Below are positions 35,601-46,389 of a DNA stretch of 64,000 nt, one piece after another; the first letter of the stretch is position 1, and each line of letters starts with the position of its first letter. The notes under the pieces are model-generated. The model was not told where the DNA came from and searched no databases. It saw nothing but the letters and a program-made list of their open reading frames with translations. This DNA comes from Combretum micranthum (lineage: Eukaryota; Streptophyta; Magnoliopsida; Myrtales; Combretaceae): NCBI GenBank assembly GCA_024138025.1, contig JAMXBD010000427.1, forward strand, positions 124,001 to 188,000. Direction: 5' to 3'. A program made the translations under genes and the position numbers.

Positions 35601-36300
35601 TCACGATTTCTAGAAGTAGAAGAATTGGATTTACCTTAATTTCCATGGCTGGTTATTACTTGCTTTTTGCTCAGATTTTGGCTTTGAAATGGACTGCTTC
35701 TCCTCCTTCTTCTAGTAACTCGACTTGCAACTGGATGAACCCGTACCAAATGTAAAACATGTGGCACTACTATCCTTCCTCTTAAGTTGGTTCTCAATTT
35801 TAATGGTATATGTAATATATCTTCCAACTCAACATAGTGTTGCAATTCCACCACATTCTGAATCTCCCAATTCAAACCAGCCAAAAACCTAGCCATAGTG
35901 GCTTCACAGTCTTCCATAACATTTATCATGATCATTGTAACCTTCATTTCTTTACAATACTCCCCACACTCTTGTTGCCCTGGCAAAGAGTTTGCAATAT
36001 GTTGTGCAATTCCTTATAGAAGTAGTTTGGAACAAACCGCTTCCTCATTATTCTTTTCATCTCCTCCCATGTCTCTACCGGTGGCTCTCCATTTCTTCTC
36101 CTATTCAACACCGACTAATCCCATCAAACTATGGCGTAATCTGAAAATTCAATGGTAGCCAGTTTTACTTTCTTAGCTTTAGAGTAGTTGTGGCAATCAA
36201 ACACCAATTCCACCTTCTTCTCCCACTCAAGATATGCTTTGGGATCATTCTTCCCTTGAAATGGTGAAATCTTTATTTTTATACTGCCTAAGTAATCATC
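32700..36300 (-). pseudogene. Gypsy B gag-pol polyprotein, degenerate
   Basis: Order on the minus strand. Gag (about 36290-35800) has SPFQGKNDPKAYLEWEKKVE and KLATIEFSDYAIV. The knuckle (about 35605-35565, FKCQDGGHIASQF) has its last Cys replaced by Phe. Protease (35317-34967) has a DGSSCTNVV active site (ordinary form D-S/G-G/S) and CHVLLGRPWQFDRR. RT (34403-33886) has [13 protein letters not shown] and the catalytic YFDD. RNase H (33635-33423) has [14 protein letters not shown]. Integrase (33084-32705) has [11 protein letters not shown] and the DFVLGLPR and VDRFSKM motifs. Stops and shifts separate all frames. A (CT)n tract at 36963-36997 sits in the leader between PBS and gag. Confidence 0.88.
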
Positions 36301-36959
36301 CTCCTAATTCCTAGCTCCTCTAAACCTACCATCATATCTCCTATTACTATCGACGGATCCCCTATCAAACTCTTCTTAAGATCCAAAACCTTTATATTCT
36401 TTTTCTATTCTCACTCCTCTCTTAGGATTTCTCTCTCTCCTATATCCCAGAGGAACCCTCTCAACTCCTCAATGCTTTGTTCAACCTTCTCATGGAGTTC
36501 TTCTATTCCTTCCCTAAACATTTTCTTCATCTCTACTAACAATGCCTCTAGAATCAATTTAATATCAACTCCTCCCTTCTCACCTTCAGGCGAACCCTTC
36601 TATGACATATTTTTTTTCTTGCAGAAAACAGGGTTAGAATAAAACAATCCTCACGGTTCACTCCCTTGGGTGTTTTCACTCTATGGATGAGTCAGTCAAT
36701 TCTTTCGTGTTTTGCACACAAATAATGAAATTCCTCACTTTAAATTTCTTTTTTAGTTCTTTAAGAACTAATCAAACAATTCAAGATGCTTTATAGAATT
36801 CAATAAGACTTGTCAACAGAATATGAACAAGAATAGAACAAGAATTTAGAGCTTATCAATAAAGCTTTAGAACTAATCGAGAATCTAATCTCTCACAATT
36901 CCAGGCAAAGACACTTCCAATGATGTTTTCAAGAATTCCAATTCAATGATGATTTTTTT

Positions 36960-36962
<3 letters not shown>

Positions 36963-36997
<35 letters not shown>
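36963..36997 (+). repeat. (CT)n microsatellite
   Basis: About 17 CT units in the 5' leader of gypsy element B, just upstream of its gag on the minus strand, where it reads (GA)n. Confidence 0.95.
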
Positions 36998-37002
<5 letters not shown>

Positions 37003-38639
37003 CTGATATGAATCTGACAAGGTTCGATAAGAAGACTAACAAGAATTTCAAGAACACCAAGAACCATAAAAAGAAGAAACTTTAAGACTCCTAAACTTAA
37101 AGACATAAACTTTTTTGTGGAAAAGGATAAACGAACTTGAACAAACCTAGGCTTTAATACTAAACTAATGTGAACTATGCCAATAGATGATGAAACCTGA
37201 TATTAATATGTTTGGATCCATTTCCCAAGATCGTCTTGTTCGTATAGGAACCGCGACCTACTACTTATCAAGAAGCAAGAACCTTGGTATATATGTGAGG
37301 ACACTACAATCGAAGATGGAAATTCGATTGATAAGTCAAATTGAACGCCAAGGAATATGTTTGATAAGTTCAAAAAAAGTTCACTCAATAACCTAAGAGA
37401 AAAACTCTTAATTTTGTATTCAAATGTAATGTGTTCAAAACAAACAAATATTACATATATAGAAACCAAAAGGAAACCTAAAAGACACTTGGAACAATGT
37501 TTCTATTTGAGGACATATGTTGGTGGCCTTGAATTATACACAGGCGGCCTTTAAACAAAAACTAGAATAATTAACGTTCTATAAGTAACGTACGTCGGCT
37601 GTACGCTGACGACATACATAGCAAACTAGTGTCGTAGACAAGGATCATTGTTAGTATTGGAAATGACCTTAATAAAAATGCTACTAGTCACTTTTCAAAC
37701 AACGTACGCTGAGGTGTAAATGTTGAATGCTGATGGCGTAGAAGTATAGGCTGGCAATGTTGGATTCGGCTTTAAAGAATTTGATTTTGTTCCCTTTCAA
37801 CACCGCTGTAAGGCCGGCGGTGTAGGTTTGCAGGATTGTTGGTGTAGGACTCTATATTAGCCATATTGATCTTACTTTGATCATGATCATCCCATCCTTC
37901 GTTTTGGTCCATTTCTGAGCTAGCTTTGATGACGTTGACCAGCTTGAGTTCATCTTGGGTGGTGTGCAAATGTATCTCATCCTCTTAAACTTCTTGGATC
38001 AACCCGTTAAGTGCATCCTTAAATCTTTTAGCTTGAGTCCTTGAAGTCGGTCTAGGTAGCAGCTCAAGTGGATCTACTCTCCATCTTATAGCCATGCCTC
38101 CATCACTGAGGTTATTGCTTTTCTAAGCAACGGGTCGCAGTTCTTCATCAGATTCTTAAACTGTCATTGGATTTAATTCTAGATTATGATAACAGGTTTC
38201 GTCACATATTGACGTGGTTCGTATCATTTGGTATTAAAGCAAAGGTTTTCTAAGAATCTCTTATCTAGTCTGATTAGAGGAAGGTATATCAAAACCCTAA
38301 CTCCAATCGTTTATATCCTTTTATAATCTTTTGTTGGTTTTGGAATTGTCTGATCTTGTTGATTCCTTTAGTGTCCTTGTTATTAAAAAGAAAAGAAAAG
38401 AAAAGAAGGAATTCGGATTAAAAAAAAAGATTTGATTTTTTATTTATCCGATTAGGGTTTGATTGAATTTTTGCGGAAGGATTGAATTTGAGTGGTAAAA
38501 GACAAGAGTGGTGAGTCTATCATCGTGAAAAGCCAAAATTGAGTGGAATACGAGTGATTTCACATCTATTGAGTGTAAACACATGAGGGAGCGTGTGAGG
38601 ACTAGCCATCTATTTTTAGTTTTCATCTCTTTTGTAGGT

Positions 38640-39840
38640 ACAAAATATGGGTAATGGTGGAGAAAATATTGAGATAGATATGAAATTGTTTATGAAAGGC
38701 CATATAAGACCAGTTCAAGACTCTGGACATGAAGTTAGATAATTTGGAGTCTCTTAGCAGATCTAACCTATTAGAAGGAAGTCCCATGTTGAAGAGCAAG
38801 AAGGGGATTCTAATTTTGATGAAGGTAGATTCATTACAGGAAGAGGGAAAGCCTACAAGCATGACAATAATTAGGATAATATCAAGATGAAGATACCTCC
38901 TTTTCAGGGAAAGAATGATCCGAAGTTGTACTTGGAGTAGGAGAGAAAAGTGGAGTTAGTATTTGATTATCATAACTATTATGAAGAGAAGAGGATGAAG
39001 TTGGCCACTGTTGAGTTTATTGACTATGCAATTATTCAATGGGATCAATTTGTATGAAAGTAGGAGGCGATATGGAGAGAGAACTATAGACACATGGGCG
39101 AAGATGAAGCATGTGATGAGAAGGCGATTTGTACCTCATCATTATCAAAGTTCTGGATCTACGTCAAAATTGGGTTCTCACTTTTCTTGGAAACCAAATT
39201 GGAGATAAAAGGAGCATAAGGCCATATCTAAAGATTTCAACAAGGGAAAAGACATGCAAGGAAGCAAAGAAAAGAGAACCATGACGATGCTTAATAAGGA
39301 GATTGAGATAGAAAGTGGGCAAGAAAATGAAGATCCTATGCCACCATTGAAGGATGATAGTAAAGTTGAGTATTTGGCTAAGAGAAGTCTTTGGTGATTC
39401 ATTTTGCTTTGAATGTGCAAGTTAAGGAAGATGATAATGAGGAACAACAATCACTTGTACCGATGTACAAGGATGATTATTTTTCCATTAATGAACTTGA
39501 TCCCTCTTTGCCTAGCGTGGATGCTTCATTACTGCAGGAATCTGAAGATTTGTTTCCCTAGAAAATTCTAGATGAATCACCTCTTTTGAGAAAATTGCTT
39601 CCATTAACTATTGATGAACGTGCTAGTTTAAATAATAAGAAGACAGAATTGGTCAATATGCAAAGCAAGCCAATAAGGAGCACAAGAAGATTGCATTTGA
39701 ACCAGGCGATTGGGTGCACATGTGTAAGAAAAAATTTCCAAAACAACGGCATTCCAAATTGCGTCCAAGAGGAGATGATTTATTCTAATTGATTATAAAG
39801 ATGATGAAGATTCAATGATGAATCATTTTGAGGAATGAGG
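38640..39840 (+). pseudogene. Gypsy A interior: gag joined to an integrase tail
   Basis: Gag at about 38887-39150 reads KIPPFQGKNDPKLYLE, then KLATVEFIDYAII and an RRYGERTIDTWAKMKHVM block, homologous to B's gag. After 39200 comes a charged linker, then at about 39655-39780 text of the integrase C-terminal type (EPGDW..MCKKKFPKQRH). Protease, RT, RNase H and the integrase core, about 3 kb, are absent. Stops break the frame in several places. The join may have come from internal deletion or template switching; the exact join is not resolved. Confidence 0.7.
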
Positions 39841-40425
39841 GAGTGATGGGGATCATATGGCATCGTCATGGAACGATTAAAACATTTCAATTGTTGTAGG
39901 ATCAAAGCTGCAGACCATGAGGATCGATACTGCCAGCCTATGATCAAAGCTACCAGCTTTGAAGTTGAAAGCTTGTATCTCTGCATAAAGGCTGTTGGCC
40001 TTCATTGTAATACCGTTGGCCTTAGATGTTTTAAGCCACCGGCCTTCATTAGATTAGGAATCTTTTCGAATTTCTTTTGTGTCTTTTGAACTTTCCTTAT
40101 TTTAGTTGCTTAGTTTAAGGCAATCAAAGCCTATATAAACCTTTGGTTTGTAACAGAACAAATAGTTGATTGAATATAAATTTGAGAGTGATTTCTCTTT
40201 GGTTATGGAAAGAACTATCTGCACTTATCGAGATTTCCCATGGCATTCATCCCAACTTATCAATCGGTTTTTCATCCCCGATTGTGGTATCCTTACTTAT
40301 ACCATGGTTCTTGCTTTTCTAAGCAATAGGTTGTAATTCTCCATCAGATTCTTAGACAGTCCTTTGATTTAATTATAGATTACGATAACGGTTTCATACA
40401 TGTTTGCATGGTTCGCATCAACTTG

Positions 40426-40770
40426 TATAATGTCTTGAACGAAGGCATCCTGAGCACTTTCAAAAGTATCTGAGTCAATAGTACGTTCTTTAATATTTTC
40501 CTGTTTAATACTTATTATTGAGTGATCCAAAGATTGATTCTTATGATGCTTTCCTTAAATTGAGAGGTTCCTTTATCTTTAGTCTCGTCAATAGGAACAA
40601 CAACAATAGAGGTGACTATGTATTTCCCTTTATCATTATTGATCAAATCTTTCTTAGAAACATATTTCTAGATCACTTTTGGTTTATCAATTTTTTAAGG
40701 AGTGTTAATATTCATATTATGTGTAGGTTTAGAAATTTTGTAATTAATCAATCTTGTTGCTATTAATTAT
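40426..40770 (-). pseudogene. LINE ORF1 region, right piece (tentative)
   Basis: Directly beyond the TSD of gypsy A. The minus strand gives partial frames with an acidic TIDSDTFESAQDAFVQD stretch that would run into the left piece at 30652 if A is removed. No domain is recognisable and stops are frequent. The assignment rests on position and similar base use only. Confidence 0.35.
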
Positions 40771-40781
40771 GTTATTTTATA

Positions 40782-41137
40782 AGGGATAATATCAAAAATT
40801 GTACTTGAGCTTTTGCAAAAAGTTTAATTAGGTACTTAAAGTTTGATTTTGAACAATTTGATACCCAAAGTAAGTTTTCATAGATGTTTTTCCTACCTAA
40901 AGTTTGGTTTTGACAATTTTTATATTTGAACAAAGTTTTTTTGTGATTGAACTTGCTCGTGGTAAGCAAAGAGTCTACAAAAACTTTGTTTATGTACAAA
41001 AATTGTAACAATCAAGCTTTAGATATGAAAAAAGTTTATAAAAACTTTGTTTATGTACCAAATTATTCAAAATGAAACTTTAGGTACTTGATTAAACATT
41101 TTGCGAAAGTTCAATTACTATTTTTGTCATTAACCCT
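40782..41137. mobile_element. MITE with long terminal inverted repeats (356 bp)
   Basis: The first 85 bp (AGGGATAATATCAAAAATTG onward) are inverted at the end (reverse complement AGGGTTAATGACAAAAATAG onward), about 80% matching through to GGTACC/GGTAC. Flanks are ATTTTATA on the left and ATTTTATT on the right, a probable 8-bp TSD, which would suit hAT-type movement. A second internal pair (ACAAAAACTTTG and AAAAAACTTTG units) adds further fold-back. There is no coding capacity. Confidence 0.75.
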
Positions 41138-41492
41138 ATTTTATTTGACTATTTAAGTTTTTATACATATAAGCAGTATATTCTATATATAAACCAATCA
41201 AATCTCCTCATCGAGATTAAAATATTAGATACAATGTCATATATACTCAATCGTTTAATGTAATTTCAAGATAACCAATTATTATTTTTATAATGTTTAC
41301 TATTTAATTTAGCAAAATCATAAAGCTTTCGTTTAAAAAAAAGTTAATTGGATAAAAGTTTACTATCTAAATGTGTTTTTATGAAGGTTTCAAGGTTCAA
41401 ATAATAAAACTAAAATAGAAAAAAAAATATTTATAGTTTCTTATAACCTCCTCAAATGAAAATATATATATAATAAGGATAAATGCAAATAG
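41138..41492. other. AT-rich spacer, nothing recognised
   Basis: Low-complexity AT sequence with a short (TA)n run near 41465. No frames or repeat pairs seen. Confidence 0.55.
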
Positions 41493-44440
41493 TGTAAAAC
41501 TAATTAACATCTAAGCTAAGATTAGAGAGTGGGGTGAATTGAGCTTTAAAACTAGTTTATCCCATTTTGCAAATCTAATGCTTGAATGATACAATTCAAT
41601 GAATTAAATAAAATATGAACAATATAATATAAATTTTAATAAATAATGAAGGGATAAAGAGATCAAAGTCGGGTTCAACGTAGAGTTCGATCCACCTCTT
41701 ATACCACAATTCATGGTAAAAATACATTTAAAATTTCACTCAAGTTATGCCTTATCTCACAAGCACAAAAAGCACTTAAGGCACAACTTTTACTCTCACA
41801 AAACCACCAAAACTAATAGAGTAGTTTCTTACAAAGTGTTTGCAATTAGAGACTAAGTGAAACTATGCAATGCCTTTTATATGCAAATAAAGTATAGAGA
41901 TAAATTCAAATAAAAGAGTGATACAAGAGATTTAATAATAGATTAACATGCTCAACTAACTCCCTAAATCTACCAATAGTCATCTATTTATACCTTCTTA
42001 AAAAGCTAGACATTGGACACATTTCCTATCTCTTTTACTCTAGCATTAAATACTCCAATGGCTAGATTTCGTCAAATAGCATTTTGGATGCAATAGGTAC
42101 TGTTTGGATATCATCCACAAAATAAAGCATAAAAGGTTATGAATCATTCTAGATAATAAAAAAAAATGCTAATGTTGTGAAAAGTGCATAGAGTTTGGAT
42201 GTAAGTTGTAGTTCATATGATCGCTCATTTGATCATTCTAGCATTTAGATGCCATGCACTAAGGCATGTCTAGCATTTGGATGCTAACTATAGTACAATT
42301 AGATTCCACAACTCATTAAGCAGATACAAATTTATCATGTAAATCGCAAAAGCACGATCTTAACATATCAATAACATTTTGTCAATTAAGTATAACTTAA
42401 CTCTAACAATTGAGTAATTATATAATATATTTCCTCATCAAAATTTAACTTGAATCCTCTAATTCAACAATATTCCTCTTTTCGATGAGGGTAACCATTA
42501 CATAATTAAAACCCTTATAACAAAACACTCCCCTTTAGTTGAGTATCTAGGTAAAAATAAAATTTGGCAAATAAGTTTTAAGTTTGATGCTTAACTAAAA
42601 GGAATACAAGTTACAAGTAATATACAAACATAACACACATACTTGTTAATTGTGGAAATCAACATTTCTCCCCTTATGGCTTGATAAAAAAAAGGTACTT
42701 TAAGCCATATAGCTTAAAATAGGTACAAAACGAGCATAACTTTAGCTACTCTTTAGATGCTGCTACGAATGCTACATGACAATACCGGCCTTTTTTATAA
42801 TTGACAAGTTCATAAATAATTCTACACAAACATATAAACAAACTCTTGATGCAAGTTCATATTGTCTTTTTAAACGTGTAAAATCAAGTCAGACATGCAT
42901 ACTCCAACATATTCATAAATATGCTCATATTATGGTTAAAAAGCACATGTATTTTCTTTTTCTTTTTTTTTTTTGAAAAATGCACAAATTTGCCAAAAAC
43001 ACTTCCTTATGCATGTTTATCTATTTAGACAAGTTTAATATTGACTATTAAGCATGAAAGAACATTGTCTATGCACTATATTCAAGTAAATCTAATTCAT
43101 ACATTTGATACCTCGCTTTAGCACATAAAGGCACTATCCATCTACAAAGATCACAACATCACAACAAATTGGACAACTTAGCATATCAACAAGTTTTAAT
43201 AATATAAATAAGCATATGGAGGTATACCATGTGTTGATAAGAGCCTATATCACATTTGATGCGCTTGTAATGTCTTGAAGGTATATATAAAACCAAACTT
43301 CATCACTTTAATTACTCATATATAGTTAAATCCATTTTGATTAGTTGCAACATTAATTTGTCGCTTAGGGACCTATACCAACTTAATTTTATGATTCAAG
43401 TGCCTATTGTTCCTTATCGCACAATTGTGTTCAAAATGGCTAACTCTACCACAATAAATGCAAAATAGTCAACTCTACTACAATAAATGCAACTTCCACT
43501 AATAGCTTTCCACAAAGCGACTCGTATGAGACTTGTATTTATTGTTTTCATTATACCTAATTTCATACCTATTTGGTCACACTTGGTTTTTCAATAAGTG
43601 TGTTCGAATTCTTTTCACTTTAGTGAACTTGGTTAAGATTGGCTTTGAATAATTTAATATAGTTTTTAAAGTAGCATTTTCTATTTTTATCTCCTTTAGC
43701 TCCTTTAAAATTTTATCATCATATATTATATCATTGTCATTTCCTTTTATTGTTTTGTTTTCCATATCAAAGAAAGCATTTTCAACTTTCAAATTTTCAT
43801 TAAATTTACATAATCCATCATTTCTATTTTTCAATCTGTCATTTCTTAAAGTTAAAAACTCATTATTTTTAACTAAATTAGCATTTTCAACTTTAAGCTC
43901 ATCAAACTCATTTTTAAATTCATCTAGTTTTTCCCCTACTCTTTTGATCATTGATTTTAACATGTTATTTTTCATTCTTATTTTGACCAACTCATTACAT
44001 AAGTTATCTTATGCATGTCACTCAATTCATATTATGAAATGTTAGAAGAAATTTAGTGCCATAAAGCAAACATCATCTTCCGATGCACTTGAATCTTTAT
44101 CACTTCATGTAGTCACCATAGCTTCCTTTTTTACTCTTTTACCAACTTTCTTTATGCTAGAGCAATAATGTTAAATATGATAAGTTTGTTGCATTTGTAG
44201 CATATGGTGACCTTTTTTTTTTCCTCATTACTTGATCTTGAAGTGCTTTTATCTTTTTTACTTTTTTTGTTGAATTTCAAAAACTTTGCAAATTTCATGG
44301 TCATATTGTCCGACTCATCACCATCATTCTTTTCACTTTTATCTTTTTTTCACTTGAATTTGAGCATGGTGCTTGTTGTTATATTTTTATTTTTGCTTTT
44401 TGATAATTCCACGAGTCTTAAGGGTGCAAAGGAGTTTTTC
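41493..44440 (-). mobile_element. Second SIRE-like copia fragment: one LTR plus gag, no pol
   Basis: A 974-bp LTR (41493-42466) starts TGTAAAACTA and ends TAATTCA on the plus strand. It is followed by a purine tract on the minus strand (complement of 42472-42482) and 700 bp of 3' non-coding sequence. Near 43340 the text jumps to the part of the first copia equivalent to 5690-5800 (shared AACTTA(A/C)TTTTATGATTCAA and the TCGCACAATTGTG-type stretch), then continues through gag to about 44440. RT, RNase H and integrase are therefore missing. The 5' LTR and PBS are also absent. Related to, but distinct from, the element at 845-17739. Confidence 0.78.
43577..44420 (-). pseudogene. Copia gag C-terminal fragment (coiled coil and decayed knuckle)
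   Basis: The 137-codon frame (43990-43577) is a coiled coil starting VKIRMKNNMLKSMIKRVGEK. It aligns with KVEKKSSMLKSLMIGVGEEL of the first copia element. Upstream (44250-44160) a knuckle-like CYKCNKLIIF has lost its His and last Cys. A Lys-rich stretch precedes it. Frameshifts and stops are present. Confidence 0.72.
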
Positions 44441-45429
44441 TTTGGTCATTTTACAAAAACCACAAAAATTGCACGTTGGCATCTTATTCATGCAATTTTG
44501 GTATAGGTATTTTAATAATTACTTTTATATAATTTATATTTATATAAATAATTTTTTTGCACAAATGGATAAATTATATCAAAAGTTATCAGCGTTTGAT
44601 GAAAAATTCATTTAAGATATCGGCATTTTAAGTGCTTAAAAAATTCAATGTTTTAAGGTATTAATAATTGATCATTGATAGGAGATTCAAGAAATTTAAT
44701 TGAAATATAATCCAAATGTTGAAACATTAATACTTTTTTTTAATGAGATTATTTTATGTTTAACCATTATTTCTAAAGGAAAAATTATATATATACAACT
44801 TAGATAAAAATAATTACATAATTACCATGATCAACATGCAATACACATGTAAATTTTTTTAACCATCATTTAATGTGTATTGTATGATCAACATACAATA
44901 CATATTCAACATGCAAATATCGATGATAATTTGATAAATTTTTTTTAATTTGTATTTTTATAATTTTTTCTTAAAAATAATAACCATGTTTTTCATCCTT
45001 TTTGACCTTAAATCAATTTATCCAAAGGAACAAATGGGTACAAAATTTCAAGTGAGTTTAGTCATTTTGATATTATATTTTGGTGTTTTCAAATAGATAT
45101 TTTTCAAAAAATAGATACATATAAAAAACTGATGATTTTGCTCATAAACAGATCAAACAAATATAATAGATATATATGTATATATCGACAAAAAAAAAGA
45201 TATAACTATATACTATAGCCAACTGATGTCACCTTGCCACCTCACATATTGTTAAAAGCTACTAAAACATTTTACTCTGATAAAAACTTTATAGGGTTTT
45301 GAGATAAAAATTAAAACTTGACAAGTTGTTGGATCAAATTCTGGGTTATATATGTCACTTGTTGGTAAAACCCATTCCGATATACATATATATAATATAA
45401 TATAATATAATATAATATAAAAATATTAG
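44441..45429. other. AT-rich intergenic region left of the gene
   Basis: No gene recognised. It includes a short palindromic pair around 44880-44930 (CAACATACAATACA and TGTATTGTATGATC) and an imperfect (TATAA)n run at 45385-45420. Confidence 0.55.
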
Positions 45430-45689
45430 CCATAATATGTAAAAATTGATTTTCATTCTCACTTTCCTATTCGGCGGTCGGCGGGAGCGGGGTTTAGCAT
45501 TTTTTATAGAATTGATATTGAATTTAGTCATAGGCAGCACAGCAGATAATTGGCCCAAAAAAAAAAGAAAAACAACAGATGGAAATCAAAAGATAGAAAT
45601 AAAGGGTAAAAACGTGCTAGACATCTCACAAGTCAGTAGTCACAAGGCTACGACATACTCAAATGAAAAGCCCTAGCCGCAACTCCTGA
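45430..45689 (+). promoter_or_regulatory. Probable promoter region of the NUS1/LEW1-like gene
   Basis: Lies directly upstream of the CT-rich leader. GC content rises here from the flanking AT-rich DNA. A GGCCCA motif (45551-45556) is the site II-type element common in promoters of plant housekeeping genes, and a GCCCTAG motif near 45671 resembles a telo-box. No clear TATA box stands at the expected distance. The link to the gene depends on the inferred leader exon. Confidence 0.4.
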
Positions 45690-45923
45690 CGCTCAGTCCT
45701 CAGTCACTCGCGCTTCAGTTCCTCGCAATTCTCAGCTTAACTCTCTCTCTCTCTCCCATCAACGCTGGTCGCTGGTGTATTTCGATTCACTTTCACCCCC
45801 TTCGTCTCTCGTCGTCGTCGTCTGCGGTAGTAGTGAGGAGCTGTCTGTGTCTGTCATTATCATCGGCTCGTCGTCATCGGTCTTGGTGTCTGAGCTTCTT
45901 TGATCTCTTCAAGCTGGTGGCCG
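45690..45923 (+). other. Probable non-coding first exon (5' UTR)
   Basis: A CT-rich, GC-richer stretch of about 230 bp with no ATG in any frame, ending at GGCCG|GTAATC, a good plant donor site. This looks like the leader exon of a plant gene. The first acceptor downstream that leads into a plausible coding start on this strand is CTTCAG|GACAAGC at 58412-58413, 14 bp before the ATG of the NUS1-like gene. Joining them gives an intron of 12489 bp, of which about 10 kb is transposon. Transcript evidence is not available, so the link is an inference. Confidence 0.5.
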
Positions 45924-45983
45924 GTAATCTCTAATCTCTCTCTCAACAACCCACACCACCACACCACACACCCCCCAACACCA

Positions 45984-46000
45984 CCCCCCCCCCCCCCCCG
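45984..46000 (+). repeat. Run of 17 C
   Basis: An uninterrupted C17 tract preceded by a (CA)-rich stretch, 60 bp into the inferred leader intron. The other strand is a G17 run. Confidence 0.95.
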
Positions 46001-46156
46001 GTGGATCAAGTAGCACGTAGCAATTTAGAACTGGGCTTGTTATTTTTATGTGTTTGCCCTGATTTGTGATTTCTAACCTATAATGCGCATGGGTCTGTTT
46101 GGATTGATCTGTTCTTCATGGAGCGTTCTATTTGAAGAGCGATTTCTAACCTATAT

Positions 46157-46376
46157 GTCTGTTTGGAGTGGTCTCTCTCTGTTCTTCATGGGGCGTATGG
46201 GTTTGTTTGGAGTGGTCTGCTCTTCATGGGGCGTATGGGCCTGTTTGGAGTCTGTTCTTCATGGGGCGTATGGGTTTGCTTGGAGTGGTCTGTTCTTCAT
46301 GGGGCGTATGGGTCTGTTTGGAGTGGTCTGTTCTTCATAGAGCGTACGGATCTGTTTGGATTGGTTTGTTCTTTAT
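46157..46376 (+). repeat. 38-bp minisatellite, about five to six units
   Basis: The consensus unit is built on GGGTCTGTTTGGAGTGGTCT followed by GTTCTTCATGGGGCGTAT. Units vary by single bases and one is 3 bp shorter. A partial ancestor lies at 46085-46130. Since 38 is not a multiple of three and the unit has no stop in any plus-strand frame, all three frames stay open across it, giving false ORFs. Confidence 0.9.
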
Positions 46377-46389
46377 GACTTTCGACATG

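Larger units (their letters stand above)
31129..38105 (-). mobile_element. Gypsy element B: full length, inserted in the left LTR of A
   Basis: Minus-strand element of 6977 bp with LTRs at 31129-32058 (930 bp) and 37166-38105 (940 bp). The PBS is the complement of 37151-37162 (TAGTATTAAAGC) and the polypurine tract the complement of 32059-32072. The right LTR's plus-strand start has changed from TG to TA. Flanks are CCAAG (31124-31128) and CTGAG (38106-38110), a TSD with two mismatches, as expected for an old copy; after B the LTR of A resumes at GTTATTGCTTTTC. B and A share gag motifs and LTR text, so B is a relative that inserted head-on into A. Confidence 0.9.
30658..40420 (+). mobile_element. 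Gypsy element A: deleted copy, host of element B
   Basis: Plus-strand element. The left LTR is 30658-31128 plus 38111-38226 (587 bp after removing B) and the right LTR is 39844-40420 (577 bp), both starting TGATGGGGATCATATGGC and ending TTCG(T/C)ATCA. The PBS TTTGGTATTAAAGC is at 38227-38240 and the polypurine tract GAGGAATGAGGGAG at 39830-39843. The TSD is ACTTA (30653-30657) against ACTTG (40421-40425), one mismatch. Without B the element is about 2.8 kb. Its interior keeps gag and a trace of the integrase C-terminus, but protease, RT and RNase H are gone. A TATATAAA box is in each LTR (30952-30959 and about 40131). Confidence 0.87.
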
